From positions 44,746,177 through 44,810,176 of the forward strand of contig NW_026622863.1 in NCBI RefSeq assembly GCF_023065955.2: a stretch of DNA of 64,000 nucleotides, given 5' to 3'. The notes beneath the pieces are model-generated. The model searched no databases, was not told the DNA's origin, and was given only the letters and a program-made list of their open reading frames with translations. The first letter of the stretch is position 1. Every line of letters begins with the position of its first letter. Source of the DNA: Ursus arctos (taxonomy: Eukaryota > Chordata > Mammalia > Carnivora > Ursidae). Of this stretch, positions 33,462 through 44,175 are shown piece by piece. Both the position numbers and the translations under genes were made by a program.

Positions 33462-33639
33462 AGACTCATGTTTGCCTGGGGATTGTAATTGCCTCAGAAA
33501 AGGAGAAAGGCAAATACGTAAAAATATATGCAAATTTGAACAATGCTCACCACTTCCATTACACCACACCTGGATTATCACAGTTTGCCTTCTAGTGTCC
33601 TTTGATCTCCTGAGCAAGAACCCAGGAGGAAGATCACTG

Positions 33640-34190
33640 TATCAGTTAGGATTCAATCAGAGAAGTAGAACCACTGGGAGGGGTATGGAATATGAGGGTA
33701 TTTTAAAATAAGAATTAGAACTCTCACCATTGTGGGAGCTGGTAAAGAAGTCTATGGGATGCCATGAAGGTCCAGTGGTGGGCCTGAGGTCACCGTAGGT
33801 TGGCAGGCCACAGAGTCAGGATATAAAAGCTGGGTGTGAAATAGGAGAGAGTGAAGACAAAGTGGGACCTGTGTCGGTGTCTCACGACCTCCACCTCCTA
33901 CAACGTGGGTGACCTGCAGAAGGGGGCACAGAGTCATGGGCTGCACACACACACCTGGCGCAGTGCTAGGAGGAGCTGAACAAGGTTTCCTGGCAGGAGC
34001 TGGAGCGTCGTGCCTGCTGGTGAGTCAGCAGATGAGCAGCACCGTGGGGAGCTGTGGCAGCACCTGGGGCCCCCACTGCCCTTCAGAGCATATGGCTACC
34101 GCTTCTCTTCCAACTTCTAAATATGGCACAAACATCGCCTCCGCCAACCCTATCCTGAAACCGTTTGGGAAGGGAGTTCTTGGAATTGAT
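33640..34190. repeat. Interspersed-repeat-like segment, family unknown
   Basis: It opens CAGTTAGGATTCAATCAGAGAAG then TAGAACCACTGGGAG, wording I associate with a common mammalian repeat without being able to name it. The GC-rich remainder (33.7-34.1 kb) has no recognised gene. Its open frames are short and without domains. Confidence 0.35.
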
Positions 34191-34249
34191 ACAGTATAAA
34201 ACCACCACCATCATTCTTTCAGAAAAATAAATAGGATCATGTCATTCCT

Positions 34250-34792
34250 CTGTTCAAAAACATCTAACGGCTCCCTAAAAAAGTCAATATAATTACACTA
34301 CCTACAAGACTTCATATAAGCTGGCACTTTTAACTCTTCCTATTGCTTATTCCCAAGTCTCCTGGCAGCCCCTCTGGTCACCTTACTATTCCCTCAACAT
34401 ACCAATAACTGTCCTTCCTCAGTCTCTCCTCTACCTATCCCCTCCACCCTCTATATTCTTGCCAAACACTGTATGCTTTACTTTCTCCCTCAAGTCCTTC
34501 AGGACTCTGTTCAAATATCACACTCTCAGGAAGGGATCTCCTGACCAGATCATTTAAAACAATCACCCAGGGGGCACCTGGGTGGCTCAGTCAGTTGAGC
34601 GCCCAACTCCTGGTTTCTGCTCAGGTTATCATCTCAGGGTCATGAGATCAAGCCCCATGTCTCATGGGCTGCACACTCAGGGGAAGTCTGCTTAAGATTC
34701 TGTTTACCTCTCCCGCTCCCTCTCTGCCCCCCTCCCACCACTCATGTGCATGCACTCTCTCTCTATCTCTCTCCCTAAAATAAATAAACAAA

Positions 34793-34827
<35 letters not shown>

Positions 34828-35115
34828 AATCTTCAAAAAAACAAAACAAAACTGAACCATCCAGGGCATTCCTTGTCCCCTTCCTACTGATTACTTTTCA
34901 ATTGAGCACTTAGCAGCAGCTGAAATACTATAGTGTTATCTATTTAACATTTTCTGCCACTCCCAGTAGAAATGTAAACTCCATAAGGACCATTATTTTT
35001 TCCTATCATATGTATTATTATATATTACTATATATAACATCACCTATAACAGTGACTGGCATATAGTAAGGGAGCATTGAATATTCTTGTTAAAATGAAT
35101 GAATAAATGAATGAA
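34250..35115 (+). mobile_element. L2 3' region split by a SINE
   Basis: GGACTCTGTTCAAATATCACAC and AGGAAGGGATCTCCTGACCAG lie left of the SINE. TAAACTCCATAAGGACCATT, GTGACTGGCATATAGTAAGG and the terminal AATGAATGAATAAATGAATG lie right of it. This is the L2 order. Confidence 0.7.
34572..34846 (+). mobile_element. SINEC with expanded tail
   Basis: Head GGGCACCTGGGTGGCTCAGT, body with (CT)n, and a tail of about 11 AAAT units. The imperfect TSD CACCCAGGG/CATCCAGGG lies on either side. Confidence 0.9.
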
Positions 35116-35148
35116 GTGTAGATCTTCCTCCTCTATCTGATCTTTATT

Positions 35149-35235
35149 TATTTTTTATTATGTTCAGTTAGCCACTGTATCGTACATCATCGGTTTTGTA
35201 TATAGTGTTCAATGATTCATTAGTTGTGACTCTAT
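35149..35235 (-). mobile_element. Very short L1 3' end (about 85 bp)
   Basis: TTATTTTTTATTATGTTCAGTTAGCC then GTACATCATCGG and AGTGTTCAATGATTCATTAGTTG match the 3'UTR end of the young L1 at 44.4 kb. The imperfect flanks TCTATCTGATCTT/TCTATCAGATCTT look like its TSD. Confidence 0.8.
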
Positions 35236-35899
35236 CAGATCTTGAAATGAAGCTAACTTGTTACTAAGTTCTCAGGCATATTCTCTCCACTCTCAAAATG
35301 CCTTTTCTCTTATTTCAACCCTACCTAAGTCCCTATTACCCATATATGCTGTTGACAGCCAAATGTGTATTTCCAAAGCAAATCTTCCATCTGTCCCCCA
35401 CTCATAGATACATGTGTATGATACTTCACCAGATGCATTCATGATGCACACTCCACTGTGCATGCACTCCACGTGCTAAAAAAAAATGTGCAGTATTTCT
35501 ACATCCCAAGGACAGCTTCCCAATTTCTGAAGATCAAGGAACACCACCACAATCCATCCAGTTGCCCAAGTCTTAAGAGAATGGTGAGGCACTGTCCCCA
35601 CCAGCCTTAAATAACCATTTGTAAAATGATCGCTAAGTTCAGTGCATACTTCTTCCTAAGGAAGTTTTTCTCAAGTCCATGTGCTCCTCCTCCTCATGTT
35701 GATTTTCATCATCTTTATCAGAAGCATCATCCTCTCTCACCTTGTTGACTTCAGAAGTCTCCTGTATCTTCTTCCCAAGTTCACTCTTGCTTAATTCAAT
35801 AAACCATGCTCATAATTGTTATGCAAATTGGACATTAAAAAAAATGCCTCCTTTCTCCTTGACAAAATCCTTAAATTGTCTGAAACTGCTGTTGAGATT
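35236..35899. other. Unassigned intergenic sequence
   Basis: No gene found. Part may be an old L2, but no diagnostic segment is clear. Confidence 0.3.
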
Positions 35900-35915
35900 C
35901 ATGGTACAAATTCTT

Positions 35916-36115
35916 TTTTTTTTTTTTAAGATTTTATTTATTTATTTGACAGAGATAGAGACAGCCAGCAAGAGAGGGAACACAAGCAGGGGAAGTGGGA
36001 GAGGAAGAAGCAGGCTCCCAGCGGAGGAGCCCGATGTGGGGCTCGATCCCAGAACGCTGGGATCACGCCCTGAGCTGAAGGCAGACGCTTAACCGCTGTG
36101 CCACCCAGGTGCCCC
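35916..36115 (-). mobile_element. SINEC, young
   Basis: Poly(T), GACAGAGATAGAGACAGCC, end GCCACCCAGGTGCCCC. The perfect 16-bp TSD CATGGTACAAATTCTT lies at 35900-35915 and 36116-36131. Confidence 0.95.
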
Positions 36116-36159
36116 CATGGTACAAATTCTTAACCTAATCTGTAAAACCTAGCAAATTG

Positions 36160-36560
36160 TCATCCCACCCTTCGGCCCATGCCGAAGTCCCTCGTTCTTG
36201 GCACAAAAGTTACACGGCGTTTCTTTCGGTTCTTTGTATGTTCTGTGTTCCTTCCTGGAAATGGTGTTCAAACGTGCTTTTCCATTTACCTAAAACACCC
36301 ACTATGGCTGGCAAACTTCCTCCAAAATGTTCAGGGAGTAGCATAAACTTTAGATACAAAGGAAAACTTTCCACAGTCCTTACACTTACTATCCTGAGTT
36401 CCTCATTGCACCAATCTGTGTGACTGCAATTATATACACTTATTTGTTTGATGTCTGGATTCCCCACAGACTTTATTGGAGCAGATACCCTTGCTGTTCA
36501 CCACTGTGTCTAACACATCAGTGATACGGAGAATATACTTCATCTACTTCACAGAAGGAG
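36160..36560 (+). mobile_element. L2 3' region (tentative)
   Basis: TTCCATTTACCTAAAACACCCAC, and near the end GGATTCCCCACAGACTTTATTGG and CACTGTGTCTAACACATC, resemble the L2 terminal region. It lies just 3' of the V1R stop. Confidence 0.4.
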
Positions 36561-36621
36561 ATCGATGGGTGAATGAACATTGTACAAGGCTGTCAGAAGT
36601 TGGGAAAATTCTACAACTTCC

Positions 36622-37524
36622 TCAGCAGGAACAGCAGGGGCCAGAAATATGAGGATCATTTTTTAAGAGCAAAAAGGGACTGAGGGTTGGAAAACAAGAT
36701 GCTAGAAATACACTGGTTTTCATAAGCCGCAACTGTGGGTTGTCAAAATAATAAGCATACGTTTCAAAAACAGAAGAGAGAGAATAAAATAAAACAAAAG
36801 TGCTCACAAGTATCAGGATAGTTTTTGTGGCTCTGATCTTTGGGGACATTTGGGAGGATTGCCTAGTGCTGTGAATGTATTGGACTCGCTGTTGGTGCCT
36901 ATAAAGGAAAAATATCATGTATCCACTGGCCCATATCATGAGTCCCAAACAAATAACATCAACAGAGGTGAAAATAACTAAACATAATGATTCTGTAATT
37001 GTGTTAATAAACCAATGAGGGCAATACCCAAGATTTGATTTCACACTGATATTTCTGCTACTCTTTGGTCCACTCACTCTCATGGGAACAATGATGTTTA
37101 TTAGCAAATGAAACATCCAACTCAGGATACATGGAGAATTAATATGCTTTGGGGATTTGAATTTGAGTTCTGCCCATCTACAGTTTGTAGGATTAATACT
37201 CAAGGCCTGGAAACCACCCAAAAGACAGGTGGTGCTAAGAGAATTTCCCCAGGCCACTCTGTGAAAATAAAAGACAAGTTTACATGTGACATCATGTAGG
37301 AAATATTTCAACCCAAAGGCTACCATTGTTAAAGGGATTCCTCCACAAAGAAGGATCAAAGTATTGGCTAAAGCAAGATGGTTGATTATTTGCCCTAATG
37401 GTCTCAATCTATGTCTCCTAAAAAGAGAGCAGACATTATGACAAAGGAGTAAAACATTACCCATAGTCCCTATTCCAGTCTGAGCAAGGATGACCATACC
37501 TATTGCAAAGTTAGCAGAAATCAT
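36622..37524 (-). CDS. Vomeronasal type-1 receptor (V1R), intact
   Basis: This single-exon gene encodes a 300-residue seven-transmembrane receptor, the usual V1R length, with no internal stop. Visible landmarks are TM1 (about residues 7-28, with QTGIGTMGN), TM2 (about 47-70), and the TM3 signature RVAWGNSLSTTCLLGGFQAL (89-108) leading into NPTNCRWAELK. An N-glycosylation site NIS lies at 158-160 in extracellular loop 2, and Cys81 and Cys168 could form the loop disulfide. TM6 follows RATKTILILV, and the TM7 motif SCFPTLSPFLLL covers 276-287. The start fits the family pattern of a very short N-terminus before TM1. V1Rs are pheromone or semiochemical receptors of vomeronasal sensory neurons that signal through Gi2. 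I cannot assign an orthologue name. The central motif has LLGG where many members have LLS. Confidence 0.93.
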   Translation of the reverse strand: MISANFAIGMVILAQTGIGTMGNVLLLCHNVCSLFRRHRLRPLGQIINHLALANTLILLCGGIPLTMVAFGLKYFLHDVTCKLVFYFHRVAWGNSLSTTCLLGGFQALSINPTNCRWAELKFKSPKHINSPCILSWMFHLLINIIVPMRVSGPKSSRNISVKSNLGYCPHWFINTITESLCLVIFTSVDVICLGLMIWASGYMIFFLYRHQQRVQYIHSTRQSSQMSPKIRATKTILILVSTFVLFYSLSSVFETYAYYFDNPQLRLMKTSVFLASCFPTLSPFLLLKNDPHISGPCCSC

Positions 37525-37567
37525 TGCCTAGGTGACTGAGGTATGATTTTTCTCAGGTCCATAGAAC
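37525..37567 (-). other. 5'UTR part of V1R coding exon with splice acceptor
   Basis: Reading the minus strand towards the ATG, TTCTGTTTCTCCCCAG ends at 37568 and is followed by 43 bases to the start codon. V1R genes usually carry introns only in the 5'UTR, with the acceptor shortly before the ATG, so this is a plausible exon boundary. The upstream non-coding exon was not located. Confidence 0.5.
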
Positions 37568-38052
37568 CTGGGGAGAAACAGAAGGAACACATGAATGTCT
37601 TCAAGTCAAGTGAACTACAGTTCTCACCATAATTTCTTTAAAAACTCCTTTCTGGGAACCCTATCCCCTTGTCATGCATAAAAATCCCATTTCTAAAGTT
37701 TTCTTTTTTTCTCCTCATCACCTACTAAATCTCCTGTGGTACTTATAACAATTGAAATTATCTTATTGGATTACATTATTTCTATCAAAGGAAGACCTCT
37801 TCCTCCTACAGAACTATGAGAGCCATGAAAACAGGGGTCTCGTCTACCTGTTTTCAGTCCATATCTGGCGTCTAGAACAATCTGTTACTAGCAGGAGTCA
37901 ATTAATATCTATTACATGAATAAACAAATAATTATTTGTTTTTATGCCAAAAGTTATTTCAATTATTTATTTTTATGCCAAAAGTTATTTCAATATTCCT
38001 TTACATTGACAGATTTCTTAACACGGAATGCATATTCTCTACTTAATAGTTT
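37568..38052 (-). other. Upstream region of V1R
   Basis: AT-rich sequence upstream of the putative acceptor. No 5'UTR exon or TATA box could be assigned. It contains a 31-bp-spaced direct repeat of TTATGCCAAAAGTTATTTCAAT (about 37941 and 37974). Confidence 0.4.
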
Positions 38053-38065
38053 AAAATAGTGCATA

Positions 38066-38278
38066 GGGGCGCCTGGGTAGCGCAGTCGTTAAGCGTCTGC
38101 CTTTGGCTCAGGGAGTGATCCTGGCGTTCCGGGATCAAGTCCCACATCAGGCTCCTCCGCTGGGAGCCTGCTTCTTCCTCTCCCTCTCCCCTGCTGTGTT
38201 CCCTCTCTCACTGGCTGTCTCTCTGTCACATAAATAAATAAAATCTTTAAAAAATAAAAATAAAAAAAATTAAAAAAT
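38066..38278 (+). mobile_element. SINEC, young
   Basis: Head GGGGCGCCTGGGTAGCGCAG and a degenerate A-rich tail. The 13-bp TSD AAAATAGTGCATA lies at 38053-38065 and 38279-38291. Confidence 0.93.
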
Positions 38279-38294
38279 AAAATAGTGCATAAAG

Positions 38295-38470
38295 GGGCAC
38301 CCGGGTGGCTCAGTTGGTTAAGTGTCTGCCTTCAGCTCAGGTCATGATCCCAGGGTCCTGAGATTAAGTCCCGCATTGGGCTCCCTGCTTCCCCCTCTCC
38401 CTCTGCCTGCAGCTCCCGCACTTGTGCTCTCCATCTCTCTGTCAAATAAATAAATAAAATCTTTTTAAAA
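38295..38470 (+). mobile_element. SINEC, second insertion at the same target
   Basis: Head GGGGCACCCGGGTGGCTCAG and tail CAAATAAATAAATAAAATC. It begins three bases after the previous SINE's right TSD, and its right flank repeats AAAATAGTG. Confidence 0.9.
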
Positions 38471-38473
38471 AAT

Positions 38474-38825
38474 AGTGTTATTTGTGTGTTATTTGAAACT
38501 GCGTGTTCTTGCTTGATTTGAGCATTTGTTTGGTTTTGTTTATGTAAAAGCTTAACCTATCTGAAAGATAGGTATCCAAGTATCTTATGTTGCACTGGAT
38601 CCTATCAAATACACTTTGTCAAATGTTATATTTCTATAAACCAATGTAATTTTTTAATACAACTCTTGAAGCAAGGACCTAAACTGAATTGAGCAGTATA
38701 TATCTTAATAATAATACAACATTAACAAAGATATATTCCAAGACTACCCATGATTAGTATGACAATGAATATTAGAAACAATCTCATTTCATGGGGGATA
38801 AAAGACTAATATGATCTCAGGCACA
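38474..38825. other. Unassigned intergenic sequence
   Basis: AT-rich with no gene recognised. Confidence 0.3.
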
Positions 38826-38845
38826 CGATTATTCATTATTTTTCT

Positions 38846-39036
38846 TTTTTCAGATTTTATTTATTTATTTGACAGAGAGAGAGCAAACGAGAGCACAAGT
38901 AGGGGGAGAAGCAGGCAGAGGGACAAGCAGGCTCCCTGTTGAGCAGGGAGCCCGATGTGGGACTTGATCCCAGGACCCTGGGATCATGACCTGAGCAGAA
39001 GGCAGACGCTTAACCAACTGAGCCACCCAGGCGTCC
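38846..39036 (-). mobile_element. SINEC, 3' unit of a tandem pair
   Basis: CAGATTTTATTTATTTATTTGAC at the left and GAGCCACCCAGGCGTCCC at the right. It directly abuts the next SINE without its own visible TSD. Confidence 0.92.
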
Positions 39037-39213
39037 CTTTTAAGATTTTTAAAAAATTTATTTATTTGGGAGATAGCACAAGCAGGTGGGCAGAGGGAGA
39101 AGCAGACTTCCTGCTGATCAGGGAGCCGGAGGTGGTGGGTTTGATCCCAGGACCCTGGGATCATGACCTGAGTGGAAGGCAGATACTTAACCGACTGAGC
39201 CACCCAGGTGCCT
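39037..39213 (-). mobile_element. SINEC, 5' unit of a tandem pair
   Basis: TTTTAAGATTTTTAAAAAATTT at the left and GAGCCACCCAGGTGCCTC at the right. Together with the previous unit it is enclosed by a perfect 20-bp TSD (38826-38845 and 39214-39233). Confidence 0.92.
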
Positions 39214-39286
39214 CGATTATTCATTATTTTTCTGGCTCAGTCAATAAAATGGCAGGAAAAAGTTATTCCTCTTTGAAAATTAGATC

Positions 39287-39487
39287 TTTTTTTTTTTTTA
39301 AGATTTTATTTATTTATTTGACAGAGACAGAGACAGCCAGCGAGAGAGGGAACACAAGCAGGGGGAGTGGGAGAGGAAGAAGCAGGCTCATAGCGGAGGA
39401 GCCTGATGTGGGGCTCGATCCCAGAATGCCAGGATCACGCCCTGAGCCGAAGGCAGACGCTTAACTGCTGTGCCACCCAGGCGCCCC
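39287..39487 (-). mobile_element. SINEC, young
   Basis: A T11 run, GACAGAGACAGAGACAGCC, end GCCACCCAGGCGCCCC. The 12-bp TSD GAAAATTAGATC lies at 39275-39286 and 39488-39499. Confidence 0.95.
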
Positions 39488-39599
39488 GAAAATTAGATCA
39501 TTTTTATGTGTAATTTTTGAAGAACATACTGAAATATTTTAGAAGTAATAACATAGTAATTTGTTCAAATGTTACATAAATATGAAAAATTTTAAAATA

Positions 39600-40170
39600 T
39601 ATTATACATGAACAGATTTCAAATCTTGGAACCAAACTAGATCAGTAATGTGCTGGAAATATAAAAGTAAAAAAAAGCAAATAGCACAAAAAAATCTTAA
39701 ATGAGTGGAACTCATTCCATGTTCTTGGATGGGAAGATATAACACGTCAAGATCTGAAACTTCCTCAAATGTGTAGATTCAATCCAATGTCAGTCAAAAT
39801 AGCAAGATAATTTTTGGGGGGAACGGGGCAATTTGTCTCAAAATTTAGCTATAATTGTACAAGAAAATCAAGTCATTTTCCCCAATGCTTTATTACCCAA
39901 ATTTTCAAACATACAGAAACTGATTCATTTTTTAAAAATAATAATAACAATGGATTGCCTACCTGATTTCCTAGAACTTATTACAGCAATTAAAGTGTGG
40001 GTACAATTGAAGAACAGTAAAACATATCAATGGGTCAGGATGAAGTGTCCAGAAAAAATTATAAATAGAAAATTCAACAAATTAGAAAATAGCCATCTGG
40101 TATGAGGAACCAGAATAATTGGTGAATGATTTGGAAAATATAAAGTTGGGTTGTCAAATCAAATCTTAAC
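39600..40170 (+). mobile_element. Old L1 ORF2 fragment
   Basis: CCATGTTCTTGGATGGGAAGATA, GTGTAGATTCAATCCAATGTCAG and GGTATGAGGAACCAGAATAATTGG are decayed L1 ORF2 words. Confidence 0.6.
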
Positions 40171-41714
40171 AGACAAATAAATTCCAGGGCAAAAAAAAAA
40201 AAATCATTAGAAAGAGCAGGAACCAGACACACATGCAAATGGAAATAGAAGCGGAGGTGCAGCTGACCAAGAGAGTACTGTGACTGATGATGAATTCTGT
40301 ATGGGCTCTGTGCTTGAGCAAAAAAAAAAAAAAAAAAAAAAAAAAAGTGAAGATGGCTCCCTAAAGTCCATGCACCCCGAGATTCAGTGAGATTTCACCA
40401 AATCTTTAAGCCCCTGTGAGCACTGACCCTGTGCTAGCCATAACCATGATCCACCATATTTGCTTTCAGGATTTTTATGTCCCTGGAACACAGAGCAGAA
40501 GGCAGGATCCACATCAGATGTCTAATTGTAAGACCAATACCACATCTCAGAATTCTGGTTTTGAACCCAAGTATGCTATTGGAAATGAGAACCCAGCTGT
40601 GAGATATTCACTCGTAAGGATGCCTTCTTCTTTAATTGGATCTGGTATGTATTCCAAGATATATTATTTTGATTAGAAGATCAGAATCTACAATAAAATA
40701 TAATTTCTTAGTGTACCAATCTAATTAAGATGCAGACAATGTCTTAAAATTTTTCATCAGTGCACACATTGCAGTCTCCCATATAAGTAAATTTCCCAAA
40801 TTCAGTCTCATCCAGACAAGGTCCAACGGAAACAGAAGACATTAATATTTATTTAAGACAGTCTATGCATCAGACCTATAATTTTCTCTATTATACATTT
40901 AATTCATCTTGCTCCCACACTTAAGGAATCTCAGACTAAGGTTTAATTAAAGAACAGAGTAAAAATTGGGACAGAACTAATGCAGGGAAAGAATCAAGGA
41001 GACACCGTAGGCAAGTGGGCAAGAGGAAGAGAATCTCCAAATGATTAGAGAACATCCCTTCCCAGTAAGGCAGGCTCTACCATGAATTCTTGTGTGTTCT
41101 CATGAAAAGGCATTATTGTCCAGACATTGTGTAGATTCCCATCTCTGAATATTCACCCCTTTTCTCTCCCAGACAATTTCTAAATCTCAAATAAAACTCC
41201 ACTCACCTGAGCAAACCTTTGTTAGAAGATGGTAGACCCAATGTTTATCAGATTTGCCGTGGGAGGGAAAAGCTGAAACCTCAGTTATAGGCTTGGTTTT
41301 ACTGACCTCATCTCTTCACTGCTGTGATTATTATGTTATTTCTAGCATCAATGACAGGGCCTCCAAGAAAAATCTCTAAACACTTTTTGCTCAGCATACT
41401 AATTATCCAAATTAATTATGAGTGTTTCAAGAGAATATCCCAAGATGCTGTCAGAGGGAACTGGAAGAAAACATTTTCCTGCATTCCCTACAGGGATGAG
41501 GTCAAATAATTGTGAGGTCCAAACAGTGAGGGCTTGGAGAATACACGTGACTCTGCACTCCCTATCTTCTGAAAATCTCTGAGGGGTATACTTCCTAGAA
41601 GATAATTTGTAGATCCCATAGGCCTGAATGACTTCCACCTCTCATAGATTTGGTAGAGAAAACAAGAGGCCTTCCAAGGAAGGAGTGTGGGGGATATCTA
41701 AACAAGACAGAAGA
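40171..41714. other. Unassigned intergenic sequence
   Basis: No gene recognised. It includes an uninterrupted A26 run at 40321-40346. I looked for a processed pseudogene upstream of the A-run and saw no recognisable coding sequence. Confidence 0.35.
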
Positions 41715-41845
41715 GGGGCACCTGGCTGGCTCAGTCAGAAGAGTATGTGATCCTTGATCTTAGGATTGTGAGTTTGAGCCCCACATTGGGTGTAGAGATT
41801 ATTTAAAATAACTACATGAAAATTTAAAAAATAAATAAATAAACA
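41715..41845 (+). mobile_element. Short old SINEC
   Basis: GGGGCACCTGGCTGGCTCAG, GTGAGTTTGAGCCCCACATTGG, TGTAGAGATTATTTAAAATAA. Confidence 0.88.
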
Positions 41846-42235
41846 AGGCAGCAGGTAGTGACAGAGACCCATTATAAAAGATAAAATAAATGAGATGGGG
41901 CTGTGTGATGGAAGGTCAATTTATTATGCACTCGGTGTATCGGAGTGAAGAAATGGTGGAGAGTACAGATCACTCTACCAATAAATGTAACCGTAAAATA
42001 GTAACCAGAACTTCCTGGGGGAAGAGAGAGAGTTTAAATACTGATGGGTAAATCCAATTTGTTGGATTACAGTAAAGATATATTTAATATTAATTAGATC
42101 AAAGTCCATTACTAGGTAAAAAGAAAAAGGCAGAGGAGGAGAAACACAGGATCCATGCATTAGCAAAAAATTAATCTTAGCCTTAAAAAGGAATACATTA
42201 CCCACTTAACATAAGCTTAGGGAAAAAAAATGGGT
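41846..42235. other. Unassigned intergenic sequence
   Basis: No gene or repeat recognised. Confidence 0.3.
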
Positions 42236-42239
42236 CTAA

Positions 42240-42345
42240 GTGCACCTGGCTGGCTCAGTCAGAGGGGCCTATAAGTCTTGATCTCGGTGTCACAAGTTTC
42301 AGCCCCAGTGGGGTGTAGAGATTAAATAAATAAAACTTTAAAAAA
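42240..42345 (+). mobile_element. Short old SINEC
   Basis: GTGCACCTGGCTGGCTCAGTC and GGGTGTAGAGATTAAATAAAT flank a decayed tRNA-like head. Confidence 0.82.
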
Positions 42346-42820
42346 AGAATGGGTGTAAAGTGAGGATCATTCTGAATTGTGGGAGGAAATACAAGGGATT
42401 TCTCAACAGATAACTTAAACCTCTCTAGGAGACAAGCATATCTTAAAAGAGAGGAGGAAGCATAAAGATCTGAGGATAATTAAGAATATTTGAAAGCCCA
42501 GTGGCAGATAATGGTAGAAAGAGTTGAAAGATGAAATAGAAGGGATCTGCTAGGCAGAATCATAGGAGCAATTCAGGTTATTTCCAGTGAAATATTTATG
42601 CTGACACCAATCTACCAAGTTGTATATTCAGCTGCACAAAACTGCCATAGCGTAGCCACAGGGGGGGGAATGGACACTAGATTCAATCAATGCTGAGGTT
42701 TTTCCAGGTCAGGGTGATGAAATAAGAAAAGAATTAAGGACACTAGGATTAACAAAAGACTGACCAATAAATTACACTACAGGGAGAAAAAAAAGAAATG
42801 TTGGGATGAATTGACATGAC
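42346..42820. other. Unassigned intergenic sequence
   Basis: No gene recognised. It may be old L1 5' sequence. Confidence 0.3.
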
Positions 42821-42838
42821 AGAAAACTAAGAATATGT

Positions 42839-43050
42839 GGGGTGCCTGGGTGGCTCAGTTGGTTAAGCATCTGCCTTCAGCTCAGGTCATGATCCCAGGA
42901 CCCTGGGATCGAGCCCCACCTTGGGCTCCCTGCTTGTCAGGGAGTCTGCTTGTCCCTTCCCCTCCTCTGCCTGCTCATGCTCTCTTTCACTCTCTCTCAC
43001 TCTTGATTGTGCTCTCTCTCTCTCAAATAAATAAAATCTTCTTTAAAAAA
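42839..43050 (+). mobile_element. SINEC, young
   Basis: Head GGGTGCCTGGGTGGCTCAGT and tail CAAATAAATAAAATCTTC. The perfect 18-bp TSD AGAAAACTAAGAATATGT lies at 42821-42838 and 43051-43068. Confidence 0.95.
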
Positions 43051-43798
43051 AGAAAACTAAGAATATGTACATAATAGGCTAGAGAGGCAATAAGAGAGAA
43101 CAGGGAGCTATATAGAAAAAGAGTCCCAGAAATCTGCATGGGGCGCCCCTGAGTCTTCACTGAATACTAAGTTGTACACGCATAGGGTAAAACTCCGTAA
43201 GGTTGTACATATAAAAGACAGGTAACTATGAACTAAACATTCCCAGAGCTCATTCAAAGCTGGAAGGTGTTCAAGTTATGACCAGCTAGAAAGGAGAGTC
43301 CTCACTAATCACTTTGGGCATTCAGTTGAGGCACCAGAGGGGCCATGCCTTACTGGTTGGACTAAATATCTCTCTAAAGATGGTTATTCTAAACCCAGCT
43401 AACAAAGCTTGAATGTAAGCTTTGAGAGAATCAAACTGAACCACAAGTAAATTAACTGTATATCAGAAGAAGTAAAATTGACAATGTTCATCATTCAATT
43501 AAAAATTATTAGGTATGCCAATAAACCAGAAAACATATGACCCTAAACAGGAGGAAAAAAGCCAATAAAACAGATCCGTTTGTATATTTTGTTTGTTTGT
43601 TTAGTCACTAGATGGGATTAACAATGGATTACACACAGAAGAGGTCAGTAAACTAGAAGAATTTTCAGTAAAAACTACCCAAAATGAAGCAAAAGAGTTA
43701 ATTTTTAAAAGGTAATAGAGCTTCATTTGTGTGTGAGATAATATTAAGTAGGCTAATATACACATAATAAAAATCCTCAGAGAAAAGGAGGAAATATG

Positions 43799-44003
43799 GG
43801 GCACCTGGGTGACTCAGTCAGTTAAGTGTCTGCCTTTGGCTCAGGTCATGATCTTGGGGTCCTGGGATCGAGCCCTGCATTGTGCTCCCTCCTCAGCAGG
43901 GAGTCTGCTTGTCCCTCTCCCTTTGCCCCTGTTCCCAGCTCATGTTCTCTCTCTCTCTCTTTCAAATAAACAAATAAATAAATAAAAAAAATCTTTTTAA
44001 AAG
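43799..44003 (+). mobile_element. SINEC
   Basis: Head GGGGCACCTGGGTGACTCAG and tail CAAATAAACAAATAAATAAAT. Confidence 0.9.
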
Positions 44004-44175
44004 GGGGGGAATACATATTTTGGAAGGAATAATGTATAATAAATTCCTAAGTTTGGTGAAAACTATAAGCTCACAGATCCAAGAAACACTTCATAAAAAC
44101 TGAAGTCCTGAAAACTAGTTAAACATAGTCTTAAAAGCAGCCAAAGAAAAATACACGTTAGAAAAAGAAGAACAG

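Noticed and set aside
36157..36423. 88-residue plus-strand frame antisense to the V1R flank
   Set aside because: Falls in an L2-like segment and has no domain.
40321..40346. A26 run suggesting a processed pseudogene tail
   Set aside because: No recognisable coding or mRNA-like sequence upstream and no clear TSD.
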